DNA of 64,000 nt, taken from NCBI RefSeq assembly GCF_003061515.1, contig NZ_CP028924.1:3038001-3102000 (forward strand), read 5' to 3'. The position numbers were made by a program, and so were the translations under genes. Below the pieces are notes generated by a model. The model did not search any database and had not been told where the DNA came from. It saw nothing but the letters and a program-made list of their open reading frames with translations. Origin of the DNA: Colwellia sp. Arc7-D (GTDB lineage Bacteria; Pseudomonadota; Gammaproteobacteria; Enterobacterales; Alteromonadaceae). This document shows, piece by piece, positions 47,470 to 60,802 of the stretch. Position 1 is the first letter of the stretch. Every line of letters begins with the position of its first letter.

Positions 47470-47872
47470 GTTTTCACCTGACTTGCACTGTAACTTTTTA
47501 ATTAAAAGCAAAACGATAAAGCGACCAATCCCTTTGACTACAAAATTATCATCCTTCTAATAGCAGCTTTAACAAAAGCTATGTAGAGATGACAATAACT
47601 GTTTGTATCTGAATTTATAAATTAGCCAACTAAAATGTTCTAACACCAACGCATACTCCTCGTCATGTTAAATAAAAAGCTTTGTACTGTTCAACACAGA
47701 TAAAGGTAAGCTTTATAGGCTGTAATTATAGAGAGGTTAAGTATTAGAAGTTTAAACAGTGTTTTATATGTGTGCGGGGAAGTTAGTAATGTTCATCGAA
47801 TAAGTTATTGACGTTCCACTGTCATTTTACAGGTAAATATAACGGGCTAAATTTAACAAATATATAATATAT
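47470..47872. other. Intergenic stretch without recognised gene
   Basis: About 400 A+T-rich bases between convergent genes. No ORF with a plausible start, no RNA gene, no clear terminator stem. Confidence 0.5.
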
Positions 47873-48874
47873 TTATAAACACACGCTTCTATTCCTACCA
47901 TTGTTTTTAGCTTGGTACAAAGCAGTATCAGCTTGTTCAAATACATCGGTCCAATTTAATTCATCTTGTCGTTGAGCAATACCAATCGAAACAGAAATTT
48001 TAGGTAAATAAGCTTTAGAGTCACGCTGCATTAACTTTAATTGTGATATTGCTAGTCTTATTTTCTCTGCTACTTCATGCGCCTGTGACATGGTTTTATT
48101 GACCATAACAACGATAAACTCTTCACCACCAAACCGAACCGCAATATCTTGATCTGAAATTGTAGATTTAATAACCTTTGCAATACGTTGAATAACTTTG
48201 TCGCCAATAAAATGTCCAAACTGATCATTCACATTTTTAAAGTGGTCGATATCAATTGCCAACGACGAGTGAACTTGATCAATATCTAATTCTTTTAATT
48301 TAATATCACAGCCACGGCGGTTATATAAACCAGTTAAGGAATCGACAATAGCTTCATGACGTGCGGCTTCAAGTTTTGCTTTTAAAAAGCTTACTTCGCC
48401 ACAAGCTCTTGTCAATTCAAGTGAAAGATCACTATGCTGCTGTTGAGAAGCAGTTATATTGTTCATTAAAAAAGAAACAATATTTTGCATAGATTTATGG
48501 TATTCATGTTTAGTAAGTGCTTTCTCAGCTTTTTTAAGATTTGAAGCTACTGTTTTATCGCTGTCGACTTGCAAATTGATCTTTTCAAGCGTTGCCGTTA
48601 ATGACTTCTCTATAGGGTCGAGTATTTGCTTATCGATAGCGTGAGAGTTAGAAATATATTTTTCAAATAAACCTTCAATAAATGTTAAGTCAACTCCCTG
48701 GAAGGTCTGAACATGCCTTTCAAGCTCTGCGCTTAGTTTATCATTACGCTTACTAGCGTGTAGATATATAACAGAGTAATTTACTGGACTGGGTGGTATT
48801 TGATAATGAGATAAAAATTCGTTAGTTGATTCACTGATCTTCAGTGCCTCATCAAAACTATCTTTAATAAGCAC
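47873..48874 (-). CDS. Cytoplasmic diguanylate cyclase (GGDEF)
   Basis: Predicted cyclic di-GMP synthase of 333 residues with no membrane segment. The N-terminal half (1-165) is helical (NEFLSHYQIPPSPVNYSVIYLHASKR) and may be a sensor or dimerisation region. The GGDEF domain has DSLTGLYNRRG, LAIDIDHFKNVNDQFGHFIGD and the active site RFGGEEFIVV. SDQD stands where the inhibitory RxxD site would be, so product inhibition is probably absent. The start is a GTG with AAGGAG six bases upstream. This PAS-less helical N terminus with a GGDEF is common in Vibrio/Shewanella-type bacteria. Confidence 0.86.
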   Translation of the reverse strand: MLIKDSFDEALKISESTNEFLSHYQIPPSPVNYSVIYLHASKRNDKLSAELERHVQTFQGVDLTFIEGLFEKYISNSHAIDKQILDPIEKSLTATLEKINLQVDSDKTVASNLKKAEKALTKHEYHKSMQNIVSFLMNNITASQQQHSDLSLELTRACGEVSFLKAKLEAARHEAIVDSLTGLYNRRGCDIKLKELDIDQVHSSLAIDIDHFKNVNDQFGHFIGDKVIQRIAKVIKSTISDQDIAVRFGGEEFIVVMVNKTMSQAHEVAEKIRLAISQLKLMQRDSKAYLPKISVSIGIAQRQDELNWTDVFEQADTALYQAKNNGRNRSVCL

Positions 48875-49350
48875 AAGCGCTCCTTAAGAGTCGATATATT
48901 TTATTATTATTATTTTTAACAACACATATTAACCGTAAAGAATGTGTTACTAACATAGCTAACAATATCTAAATTAATATCGTACAACAAGTAATAAAAT
49001 ACGAAATTTCAACATCAGCAACTATTAACTAAATTTTGAAACTGATTTATCAATAATACATTAGCTATAGCTAACTTTTTATAACTACAAATACTCGCAT
49101 AGTACCCAACGTAAATTTGCTGGCACAAACCTTGTTTTAGTTTTTAAAATATAAATTTAAAAAGAATAGTTGATGTTAAGTCATTGGATTGCCCCCTACA
49201 AATCTTCTATGAGATAGATAATAAGACAAGCTATGGTGCTATTATCAAATATTTGAAAGGACACTATCAAAATAGGCTTTATGAACAAGCTATCGCCACA
49301 GATACAGACAGTAAAGGGTACTCTAGTATAGGCCCAAATACGTTATTGAT
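48875..49350. other. Intergenic stretch upstream of 5S remnants
   Basis: About 475 bases. A 93-codon open frame crosses 49184-49465 but lacks a ribosome-binding site and runs into the terminator hairpin and the 5S remnant, so I do not take it as a gene. Nothing else is recognised. Confidence 0.5.
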
Positions 49351-49372
49351 CACCGGCGCTAATACGTTTCAT
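49351..49372 (-). pseudogene. Fragment resembling the middle of 5S rRNA
   Basis: 22 bases match 49679-49700 of the intact 5S gene at 19 positions (shared CGGCGCTAA and ACGTTTCA). Read with the terminator and 3'-end remnant at 49396, it suggests a further decayed 5S copy. Confidence 0.5.
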
Positions 49373-49395
49373 GCACGAGTTTTAGTTTATAAATT

Positions 49396-49515
49396 CCAGA
49401 CAGCAAAAAGCCCGACTCTTTCGAATCGGGCTCTTCTAAATAGAAGCCTAGCAGTGTCTTACTGACGTATACGAGATACTAATGTCTTGAGCACATGGAT
49501 GTGCAGGAAAGACCT
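49396..49515 (-). pseudogene. Decayed 5S rRNA copy with duplicated terminator and spacer
   Basis: 68 bases (49396-49463) match 49587-49654 at 62 positions, covering the rrn terminator and the last bases of 5S. After that the 5S body is missing. ACTAATGTC (49478-49486) and a small GCAC-ATGGAT-GTGC hairpin resemble the 5S-23S spacer (49831-49839 and the GGC-ATGGAT-GCC hairpin). The whole looks like a tandem 5S unit that lost its middle. Confidence 0.72.
49404..49432 (-). terminator. Second (distal) rrn terminator
   Basis: Leftward stem AGCCCGA/TCGGGCT (49409-49415 with 49426-49432) followed by TTTTT. Four changes relative to the proximal terminator are two compensatory pair swaps that keep the stem. 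Confidence 0.8.
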
Positions 49516-49594
49516 CACATGGGCTTAACTTATATAAGTCACACTACTGTTGTCACAATACTTTCATCACTGTATTTTTTAAAACACCAGACAG

Positions 49595-49623
49595 CAAAAA
49601 GCCCGTCACTTTCGTAACGGGCT
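49595..49623 (-). terminator. Proximal rrn terminator
   Basis: Leftward stem AGCCCGT/ACGGGCT (49600-49606 with 49617-49623) followed by TTTTT, 11 bases after the 5S 3' end. Confidence 0.85.
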
Positions 49624-49634
49624 CTTCTAAATAG

Positions 49635-49753
49635 AAGCCTAGCAATGTCCTACTCTCACATGGGAACTCCCACACTACCATCGGCGCTAACACGTTTCAC
49701 TTCTGAGTTCGGAATGGGATCAGGTGGGGCCATGTCGCTATTGTCGCTAGACA
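49635..49753 (-). rRNA. rrf: 5S ribosomal RNA
   Basis: 119 bases aligning with E. coli 5S: conserved CCGAACTCAGAAGTGAAACG and CGCCGATGGTAGTGTGGG segments, with complementary ends (GTCTAGCG / GCTAGGC). Last gene of the rRNA operon. The ends are set by the terminal helix and may be off by one or two bases. Confidence 0.95.
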
Positions 49754-49956
49754 AAAAGGGTACAATCTTGAAAGCCGTTCATTAAGACGTGTCTCAATGA
49801 TAATAAATACGTTTTGACGTGCACGGATGCACTAATGTCGTGTTGGCATGGATGCCAAAGAACGACGCTTCTCTTATTCACACAATTGTCATGCGTGATG
49901 TGTGTATTCCTACACTTTTTGTCAAACTTCATACAACAAAACCACTTGGGTGTTGT

Positions 49957-52849
<2,893 letters not shown>

Positions 52850-53140
52850 ATACAACCCCAAGTAGTTTCCTATTTGGTACAAGCAGGTGACAAAACCCGC
52901 TCAATTGTAAAGTCTGACATTTTCACGCACACAAAGTGTGTCTTGAATAAGAGTGGTAATAAATTTAACTCGTAAAAGTAAATTTACTACCGGGTTGATT
53001 ACGTTTCCGAGGAGGAACCGTAATCACCATCATTAACAGGCGATATTCCCGTTAATAACAGCTTGGTATTTATAATTTACAAACAACAGCGCGACACCGT
53101 GTTTGTCATATAAATACCGGTATTTATATCAGCTTTCCAG

Positions 53141-53153
53141 ATTGTTAAAGAAC
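53141..53153 (-). promoter_or_regulatory. boxA antitermination site in the 16S-23S spacer
   Basis: GTTCTTTAACAAT on the minus strand, the core of rRNA boxA (Nus-factor binding), located between tRNA(Ile) and 23S. Confidence 0.75.
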
Positions 53154-53257
53154 TAAATTCATACGCGCATTCGGTATAAATCTTGGTTTAAAAAACCAAA
53201 CTTAACTTATCAACTTGAGATAGTTTAAGTTTGGTCTCTTTCTTTATGAAGAAGAAT

Positions 53258-53334
<77 letters not shown>

Positions 53335-53367
53335 GCATCGCATCAAAAATCGATACTACATAATAAG

Positions 53368-53443
53368 TGGTGGAGCTAAGCAGGATCGAACTGCTGACCT
53401 CCTGCGTGCAAGGCAGGCGCTCTCCCAGCTGAGCTATAGCCCC
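53368..53443 (-). tRNA. tRNA-Ala (TGC)
   Basis: 76 bases with encoded CCA; starts GGGGCTATAGCTCAGC, anticodon TGC in CTTGCAC. It precedes tRNA-Ile, the reverse of the Ile-Ala order of E. coli rRNA operons. Confidence 0.97.
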
Positions 53444-53546
53444 TTATTATGCTAGGGTTTTACGTTTTCTTCTTCTAATTTGTTATCATGTAATTTGTGT
53501 AGACACTCTGAAACCGAGGTTTCCATTAAGCTGCTTTACTTCAAGA

Positions 53547-55090
<1,544 letters not shown>

Positions 55091-55356
55091 AAAATCGTTT
55101 GTGATGCTCACCTTAACTAACCGAAGTTAACCAAGAAAAGACATCTGCTCAATGAATTCTGTCGTGTCACTCTCTATCCGACTAAAGAAGAAAGTAACTA
55201 CATAAAACGTATATTTAAATCCGAAGACCTAAATGATACTTATTTTTTGTGTGACATCATATTAAGCTGTTTTTTTGTTACGTTCTTTCCGAAGAAATAG
55301 GTAACTATGTAAAATCAACGTTAATGTGAGTGTCCACACAAATTGCATGATAACTA

Positions 55357-55369
55357 ATTGTTAAAGAAC
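55357..55369 (-). promoter_or_regulatory. boxA in the 16S leader
   Basis: GTTCTTTAACAAT on the minus strand, identical to the spacer boxA, about 270 bases before 16S. Confidence 0.75.
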
Positions 55370-55460
55370 GTTAGTTGATACTCGAAGTAAAAAACTAACC
55401 GAAACAAAATCTCATTCGCTTTGCTTCGTTGCTGCAGGCCTTGCCTGAAGCGAGATGCGC

Positions 55461-55488
55461 ATTCTACGCAACTCAGTTTTAATGTCAA
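55461..55488 (-). promoter_or_regulatory. rRNA promoter, proximal
   Basis: TTGACA (55483-55488), a 16-bp spacer and TAGAAT (55461-55466), followed by the G+C-rich discriminator GCGCATC. An A+T-rich tract upstream (about 55491-55530) is a probable UP element. The discriminator fits stringent control. Confidence 0.82.
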
Positions 55489-55629
55489 CGTTTTATTTGA
55501 ATTTATTTTAAAAGTTTTTAAAACTTTCAAAACCTCTCTTTAAAACGTTAAGTTAACCAATTCAGCCTAAACCGCGCTAGATAACTTATTAAAACAGTTC
55601 GTTGGGGTGACCCCTTGGAACTGGAGCGC

Positions 55630-55657
55630 ATTTTAGAGATTTTTGACCTCACGTCAA
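55630..55657 (-). promoter_or_regulatory. rRNA promoter, distal
   Basis: TTGACG (55652-55657), a 16-bp spacer and TAAAAT (55630-55635), followed by GCGCTCC, the same discriminator type as the proximal promoter 169 bases further on. An A+T-rich segment lies upstream. Confidence 0.75.
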
Positions 55658-55795
55658 CACCTAAAGTGCATTTAATTTCTAAAATGTGTTTGTTTGCTTT
55701 TTAATTATACAAGATGATTGAATATGCATCATAAAGTACATTGAATTGCGCTAAAACCATTATAATTAAGAAGTTCTACTAAAGTATCTAGTCAC

Positions 55796-55824
55796 AAAAA
55801 AAGCCGCTAGATAACTAGCGGCTT
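55796..55824 (-). terminator. Terminator after tRNA-Ser
   Basis: Leftward perfect 10-bp stem AAGCCGCTAG/CTAGCGGCTT (55801-55810 with 55815-55824), loop of four, then seven T. It also separates the tRNA-Ser transcript from the rRNA promoters. Confidence 0.9.
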
Positions 55825-55854
55825 TGCTTGGCAATATAGACATTGCTTCTTATA

Positions 55855-55942
55855 TGGCGGTGAGGGAGGGATTCGAACCCTCGAAGGCTTGCGCCTTACA
55901 CACTTTCCAGGCGTGCTCCTTCGGCCACTCGGACACCTCACC
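55855..55942 (-). tRNA. tRNA-Ser (GGA)
   Basis: 88 bases with a long variable arm and encoded CCA; acceptor GGTGAGG/CCTCACC, anticodon GGA in the loop of the CACGCCTGGAAAGTGTG arm. Confidence 0.96.
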
Positions 55943-56038
55943 AAAAAACATAAAACATAAACATTGATATTTTTACGTGCTATCTGCACGGTCTGGGAAT
56001 TTAGCCGCTGAACACGCTAGGCGTGTTAACTCAACTTG

Positions 56039-56060
56039 GCGGCCATTCGGACACCTCACC
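56039..56060 (-). pseudogene. 5' fragment of a second tRNA-Ser
   Basis: 22 bases match the first 22 bases of the tRNA-Ser gene (55921-55942) at 20 positions, ending in CGGACACCTCACC, 118 bases upstream of the intact copy. The rest of the tRNA is missing. A near-perfect 17-base hairpin (AACACGC-TAG-GCGTGTT, 56011-56027) follows it. Confidence 0.75.
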
Positions 56061-56070
56061 ATATATCTTT

Positions 56071-56182
56071 CTATGTACTGAGCTCTATGTACTGAGCTCT
56101 ATGTACTGAGCTCTATGTACTGAGCTCTATGTACTGAGCTCTATGTACTGAGCTCTATGTACTGAGCTCTATGTACTGAGCT
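56071..56182. repeat. 14-bp tandem repeat, eight perfect copies
   Basis: CTATGTACTGAGCT is repeated eight times without a single change over 112 bases. Each junction makes GAGCTC, and the unit can fold (AGCTC...GAGCT). It starts ten bases from the tRNA-Ser fragment, in the gap before nadA. Perfect identity implies recent expansion. Confidence 0.95.
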
Positions 56183-56272
56183 GGGCTATGTTAGGAAAAT
56201 AAACTTCATAACGCAACTTAATTTAACCAAAATACAAGCAGTTGCTTATTTAACACACAACCGGTATTAAGT

Positions 56273-57319
56273 TTACTTATTCTTATTCAACTCAGCATTA
56301 AAGTTCAACATGCGATCAAGTGATTTCAGTGCACCTGTACGCAGTTTCATATCAACAAACACCTCTCGACCTTCAGGGTTTAATAATGCTTGTTCAATTT
56401 CCTTCAAACCATTCATTGCCATCCAAGGACAATGTGCACAACTTTTACAAGTAGCGCCTTCACCTGCGGTAGGTGCTTCAAAAAACTCTTTATCAGGACA
56501 TAACTGCTGCATTTTGTAAAAAATGCCGCGATCAGTAGCCACAATGAATTTTTTATTTGGGAGTTCTTGCGCCGCTTTAATTAATTGGCTGGTAGAACCT
56601 ACTGAGTCAGCAAGATCAATTATCTCTGCAGGTGACTCGGGGTGGACAAGTACAGCGGCATCTGGATGAAGCGCCTTCATGTCTATTAGAGCTTTGGTTT
56701 TAAACTCGTCATGAACAATACATGCTCCTTGCCACATTAGCATATCAGCACCAGTTTGCTTCTCAATATATGCGCCTAGGTGACGATCTGGGCCCCAAAT
56801 TATTTTCTCACCTAAGTCATCAAGGTGTTCAACAATTTCTAAAGCACATGACGATGTTACTATCCAATCAGCTCGGGCTTTAACAGCAGTAGATGTATTA
56901 GCATAAACAACAACAGTTCGGTCTGGGTGTTGATCACAAAAAGCATTAAACTCTTCAATTGGACAGCCTAAGTCAAGCGAACACGTAGCCTCCAATGTTG
57001 GCATTACTACTGTCTTTTCAGGCGTAAGTACTTTAGCTGTCTCTCCCATAAAGCGAACACCAGCGACGATAAGTGTATCTGCGGGATGGTGGTTACCAAA
57101 TCTTGCCATTTCTAATGAGTCAGCAACACAACCACCTGTTTCTTCTGCTAATGCTTGAATTTCAGGATCAGTATAGTAATGCGCGACAAGCACAGCGTTT
57201 TTTTCTTTCAATAATATCTTGATACGTGCTTTATACTCTTCACGCTCTACATCACTTAAAGGAGTAGGCTTTTTCGGAAATTGAAAGTCAAAGTCAACGG
57301 CTAAATTTGCTTGGGTCAT
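56273..57319 (-). CDS. nadA: NadA: quinolinate synthase A
   Basis: 4Fe-4S enzyme condensing iminoaspartate and dihydroxyacetone phosphate to quinolinate for NAD synthesis. 348 residues from the ATG at 57319 (E. coli 347); a TTG four codons upstream is unlikely. Features: [19 protein letters not shown], the three cluster cysteines (DLGCPIEE region, [12 protein letters not shown], and [14 protein letters not shown]), and GAYIEKQTG. The position next to tRNA-Lys genes and the tol-pal operon is the same as in E. coli. Confidence 0.94.
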   Translation of the reverse strand: MTQANLAVDFDFQFPKKPTPLSDVEREEYKARIKILLKEKNAVLVAHYYTDPEIQALAEETGGCVADSLEMARFGNHHPADTLIVAGVRFMGETAKVLTPEKTVVMPTLEATCSLDLGCPIEEFNAFCDQHPDRTVVVYANTSTAVKARADWIVTSSCALEIVEHLDDLGEKIIWGPDRHLGAYIEKQTGADMLMWQGACIVHDEFKTKALIDMKALHPDAAVLVHPESPAEIIDLADSVGSTSQLIKAAQELPNKKFIVATDRGIFYKMQQLCPDKEFFEAPTAGEGATCKSCAHCPWMAMNGLKEIEQALLNPEGREVFVDMKLRTGALKSLDRMLNFNAELNKNK

Positions 57320-57520
57320 ATGTATTCTCAATGAGTACCTTAAAAAACGTGAGAATTATAAGGTATAGAAGAATAAAAGTGTACTATGAATATGCCTAAG
57401 AGTAGATCTGATTAAGCTAAGTAATAATGATTCAGTGAGGTTAAATATTATTGAGTAATATTAAATTAGAGTGGTGTTCGAATACTTGGAGGTATTGTAG
57501 ATAAATATGATGATTAAAAG

Positions 57521-57596
57521 TGGTCGGTCGTGAAGGATTTGAACCTTCGACAAATTGGTTAAAAGCCAACTGCTCTACCAACTGAGCTAACGACCG
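57521..57596 (-). tRNA. tRNA-Lys (TTT), copy 3 of the array
   Basis: 76 bases with encoded CCA; anticodon TTT in GGCTTTTAACC. Acceptor CGGTCGT/ACGACCG, so the first base is C. Identical to the other two copies. Last in the leftward transcript; no clear terminator follows. Confidence 0.96.
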
Positions 57597-57678
57597 ATAA
57601 ACTACTTTTAATTTTTAGAACGAAATTGCAAGCTGCGAATTTCTTTATCACTTATACTTAATAACATATTAAGAAAAG

Positions 57679-57754
57679 TGGTCGGTCGTGAAGGATTTGA
57701 ACCTTCGACAAATTGGTTAAAAGCCAACTGCTCTACCAACTGAGCTAACGACCG
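57679..57754 (-). tRNA. tRNA-Lys (TTT), copy 2
   Basis: Identical 76 bases, 82 bases upstream of copy 3 and 45 bases downstream of copy 1 in the direction of transcription. Confidence 0.96.
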
Positions 57755-57799
57755 ATATATACTTCAAAAACAAATACCCAAACACTTCATTGGTAAAAG

Positions 57800-57875
57800 T
57801 GGTCGGTCGTGAAGGATTTGAACCTTCGACAAATTGGTTAAAAGCCAACTGCTCTACCAACTGAGCTAACGACCG
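57800..57875 (-). tRNA. tRNA-Lys (TTT), copy 1
   Basis: Identical 76 bases, first in the leftward array, 41 bases after its probable promoter. Confidence 0.96.
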
Positions 57876-57916
57876 GTATTTGTTTTGCGTTGTCCTACTT
57901 GGTCAACGCGGGGCAT

Positions 57917-57944
57917 ATAATACTCATAATTTTTTTAAGTGCAA
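57917..57944 (-). promoter_or_regulatory. Promoter of the tRNA-Lys array
   Basis: TTGCAC (57939-57944), a 16-bp spacer rich in A/T and TATTAT (57917-57922), followed by ATGCCCCGCG, a G+C-rich discriminator as in stable-RNA promoters. Confidence 0.7.
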
Positions 57945-58022
57945 CAACAATCTTCCCCTTTTTCCAACTTTATTGTTTGTTCGAACAAAAAGTCAGCAAA
58001 GCGTGCAAGTTATCAGCAATAA

Positions 58023-58811
58023 TTATGGTTTTAAGTTTTTTAATCTTGGTTGTGCAAGTTTTGCTGCACTAGAATTTGGATACTCTGCCATGAGTTTCTT
58101 ATATACCGCAATCGCTTTATCTTGGTTATTTTCTTTTTGTTCAACCATTGCAAGCTTCAACATTGCGTCACTACGTTTACTAGAATCAGGATAATTATTC
58201 ACGACAACATCAAATTCTTGACGTGCTTTGCCTAATTCGCCTTTATTAAACAATAGTTGACCTAACCAATAATGTGCATTGGCTGCATAACTTGAGTTAG
58301 GGTACCTTTGATTGAACGCTTCAAACTCTGGAATAGCTTGTTCATAACGTTTATCTTTTAAGACCATATTCACAGCGCGATCATAGGCTTCATTTTCAGT
58401 TAAATTATTACTGTAATTTGCCTGGCCAGAACCAGTTGAAGCTGCACTAATTGTTGCCGGTATTTGATTCGCGGGCTTTAACGCTTCAGAGACTCGACGA
58501 TCAAGCTCTTGATACAACTCACGTTGACGATCAAGTACCTGACTTAACTGATAGGTGTGTAACTCTGTAATGCCACGTAGTTCATTAACTTCATTTTGTA
58601 ACTCATCAAGCTGTCTTTGTACATTGACTTGCGCACGGTTACGGGCATCAAGCTTACGCTCAAGACTAACAAGCTGATCACTTAAGCTTGATTTGGCACC
58701 ACTAGTGGACGTGCCTGCGTTAATTTCAATAACAGGAGCAGGTTCAGCTGCTACTGCCAAATTGGCAGCAACAGCAAACGACATCCCGAATAGAATACTA
58801 TTGGGTTTCAT
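58023..58811 (-). CDS. cpoB: CpoB (YbgF): Tol-Pal-associated periplasmic protein
   Basis: Coordinates outer-membrane constriction and peptidoglycan synthesis (PBP1B) at division. 262 residues: signal peptide (about 1-22, AVAAEP), an N-terminal coiled coil for trimerisation (about 45-108; LERKLDARNRAQVNVQRQLDELQ), and C-terminal TPR repeats (about 138-260; AIPEFEAFNQRYPNSSYAANAHYWLGQLLF). It is the last gene of the tol-pal operon, 12 bases after pal. Confidence 0.93.
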   Translation of the reverse strand: MKPNSILFGMSFAVAANLAVAAEPAPVIEINAGTSTSGAKSSLSDQLVSLERKLDARNRAQVNVQRQLDELQNEVNELRGITELHTYQLSQVLDRQRELYQELDRRVSEALKPANQIPATISAASTGSGQANYSNNLTENEAYDRAVNMVLKDKRYEQAIPEFEAFNQRYPNSSYAANAHYWLGQLLFNKGELGKARQEFDVVVNNYPDSSKRSDAMLKLAMVEQKENNQDKAIAVYKKLMAEYPNSSAAKLAQPRLKNLKP

Positions 58812-58823
58812 TTAATTACCTGA

Positions 58824-59378
58824 TTAATAGACCAATACTGCACGACGGTTTTTAGCAAACGCGCCTTCGCTACGATCTTTAACCATTGGCTTTTCTTCAC
58901 CGTAGCTAACTGTACTAAGTTGTGAAGCTGAAACGCCCATGTTTTCTAAAAACGTTTCAATCGATTTTGCACGACGCTCGCCTAATGCAATGTTGTATTC
59001 AGGTGTACCGCGCTCATCTGCATGGCCTTCAATTAATACATTTACATTAGAGTTTTCGTTAAGAAATTTTGCATGCGCTTCAAGAATCGCAGCAAAGTCA
59101 CCACTTACTGAAGATTTATCAAAATCAAAGTAAACGATATGTTCTGAACGAAGCTTTTCAATTTCTTGACGTTTTTTAGCTTCAATAGCGTCAGCACGTT
59201 GCATTGCTTCAACTTTTACACGCTCTGCATCGTCACGAGCTTTTTGTTCTGCCATAGCAGCTTGGTTATTCTGCATTGCACTAGCATCTTCACTAGCTGT
59301 GTCAGACGAACTACAAGCTGATAAAGCCATGATAGGTAAAACAACTGCTAAGGCTTTTACTGTTTTATTAAAGCGCAT
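58824..59378 (-). CDS. pal: Pal: peptidoglycan-associated lipoprotein
   Basis: Outer-membrane lipoprotein that binds peptidoglycan and TolB. 184 residues: lipoprotein signal with lipobox ALSACSS (Cys near 22), a short helical charged linker (MAEQKARDDAERVKVEAMQR), and the OmpA-like domain with YFDFDKSSVSGDF, IEGHADERGTPEYNIALGERRA and the binding Asp/Arg pair. Part of the tol operon. Confidence 0.95.
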   Translation of the reverse strand: MRFNKTVKALAVVLPIMALSACSSSDTASEDASAMQNNQAAMAEQKARDDAERVKVEAMQRADAIEAKKRQEIEKLRSEHIVYFDFDKSSVSGDFAAILEAHAKFLNENSNVNVLIEGHADERGTPEYNIALGERRAKSIETFLENMGVSASQLSTVSYGEEKPMVKDRSEGAFAKNRRAVLVY

Positions 59379-59422
59379 TTTATGTGTCCTTATTATTTAT
59401 AAATTAAAGTTATTAATATTTA

Positions 59423-60769
59423 TTATAAAAATGGTGACCATGAAGGTGACTTCACTTCGCCATTAAGTGCTGGCAATCTTGCCTTAAACCTTCCATCTAC
59501 GGAAACTAAACTTAGTACCTGACGGTTATTGTGTAAAGTACTATAAATAATCATACCACCGTTAGGTGAAATACTAGGGGACTCATCTAAGCGTGTTGAT
59601 GTTAACACTTGGAAAATCCCAGAATCAAATTCTTGTTTGGCTAGATGATACTTGCCGCGTGTGCGATTTACCATCACTAATTGTCGACCGTCTGGTGTTA
59701 ATGAGCCACCTAGATTCATTTCGCCGTCAAATGTTAGCCTTCTAACTTTGCCATCGACTAAATTTACGCGATATAACTGCGCTTTTCCACCACGTTCTGA
59801 ACTAAATATTAATGAATTACCATCTGGTGTCCAGCTTGGTTCTGTATCAATAGCACGATGACGCGTTATGCGACGCAATTTTTTAGTTGCAACATTCATA
59901 ACATAAAGTTCTGGATTACCATCTTTGGATAATACCATTGCTAAACTTTTACCATCAGGTGACCATTTTGGAGCACTGTTAATACCTTCAAACGAACTGA
60001 TTAAATTACGTTGTCCAGAGTATATGTCAATAATATGAATTTGTGCTTGTCTGTTTTCAAACGTTACATAAGCTAATTGGTTACCACTTGGATGCCAAGC
60101 AGGTGACATTAAAGGTTCTCTAGAGCTTAATAAAACATGTTCGTTAAAACCATCATAATCAGCAACCACTAACTGATATGGGTATTCACCTTCATCACGA
60201 ACAATAACGTAGGCAATTTTTGTTAAAAATGCGCCGCGTGTCCCTGTCAGTTTTTCATAAACAACATCACTAATACGGTGAGCATAGCGACGAAATTGGT
60301 CGGCTCCGACTTCTACCGTGCTTTCATCAAGTATATGATCAGAGGTGCCAACTAACTCGCCGTTACTTAACATTTGAGTTTCGCCGCCAGTCACTTGTCC
60401 ACGAATAACGTCAACAAGCTGATATTTAATTTTATAACGACCTATTGAGGTTTCACTAACCTCACCAATGACAACAGCTTCAACGCCCTCGCTTGCCCAT
60501 GCAGCATAATCAATTTGACTATCATCATTAGGGGCTTGTGGAAAACGAGACTCGTTAATGGGATTAAACTTACCGCTGCGCAGTAAATCATCACTGATCA
60601 CTTTTGATAAACGCTCTGGCATTACACCAACACCTGTCCATTTGAATGGCACAACAGCAATTGGTCGAGCGCTATCTATACCTTCTGTGATAACAATTTC
60701 TAGGGTTGCTAAGGCTTGTTTTGATAACAAAGAAGCAAAGAATAGTAAAAATAAAGTTACTTTTTTCAT
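59423..60769 (-). CDS. tolB: TolB: periplasmic beta-propeller of the Tol system
   Basis: 448 residues: signal peptide (about 1-21), an N-terminal alpha/beta domain ([20 protein letters not shown]), and a six-bladed propeller with repeated WSPDG/WTPDG/SPNGG-type motifs. Binds Pal and TolA. It lies 44 bases before pal and 33 bases after tolA in the transcript. Confidence 0.95.
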   Translation of the reverse strand: MKKVTLFLLFFASLLSKQALATLEIVITEGIDSARPIAVVPFKWTGVGVMPERLSKVISDDLLRSGKFNPINESRFPQAPNDDSQIDYAAWASEGVEAVVIGEVSETSIGRYKIKYQLVDVIRGQVTGGETQMLSNGELVGTSDHILDESTVEVGADQFRRYAHRISDVVYEKLTGTRGAFLTKIAYVIVRDEGEYPYQLVVADYDGFNEHVLLSSREPLMSPAWHPSGNQLAYVTFENRQAQIHIIDIYSGQRNLISSFEGINSAPKWSPDGKSLAMVLSKDGNPELYVMNVATKKLRRITRHRAIDTEPSWTPDGNSLIFSSERGGKAQLYRVNLVDGKVRRLTFDGEMNLGGSLTPDGRQLVMVNRTRGKYHLAKQEFDSGIFQVLTSTRLDESPSISPNGGMIIYSTLHNNRQVLSLVSVDGRFKARLPALNGEVKSPSWSPFL

Positions 60770-60802
60770 AGAGTTGGTTATTTTCCTAATTTATACAAAA
60801 GC

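Larger units (their letters stand above)
55091..55795 (-). other. rRNA leader and promoter region
   Basis: About 700 bases upstream of 16S: two stable-RNA promoters (55630-55657 and 55461-55488), a boxA (55357-55369), and about 270 bases of leader that should pair with the region behind 16S for RNase III processing. No protein gene is seen. Confidence 0.75.

Noticed and set aside
49184..49465. 93-codon plus-strand open frame
   Set aside because: No ribosome-binding site, no recognisable domain, and it runs through the distal rrn terminator and 5S remnant.
55807..55989. 60-codon minus-strand frame over tRNA-Ser
   Set aside because: It is almost wholly the tRNA gene and its terminator.
56039..56060. 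attL/attR pair of an integrated element at tRNA-Ser
   Set aside because: The repeat covers the 5' end, not the 3' end, of the tRNA. Only about 100 bases lie between the copies and there is no integrase.
56071..56182. CRISPR array
   Set aside because: The 14-bp units are contiguous with no spacers, and no cas genes are present; it is a simple tandem repeat.
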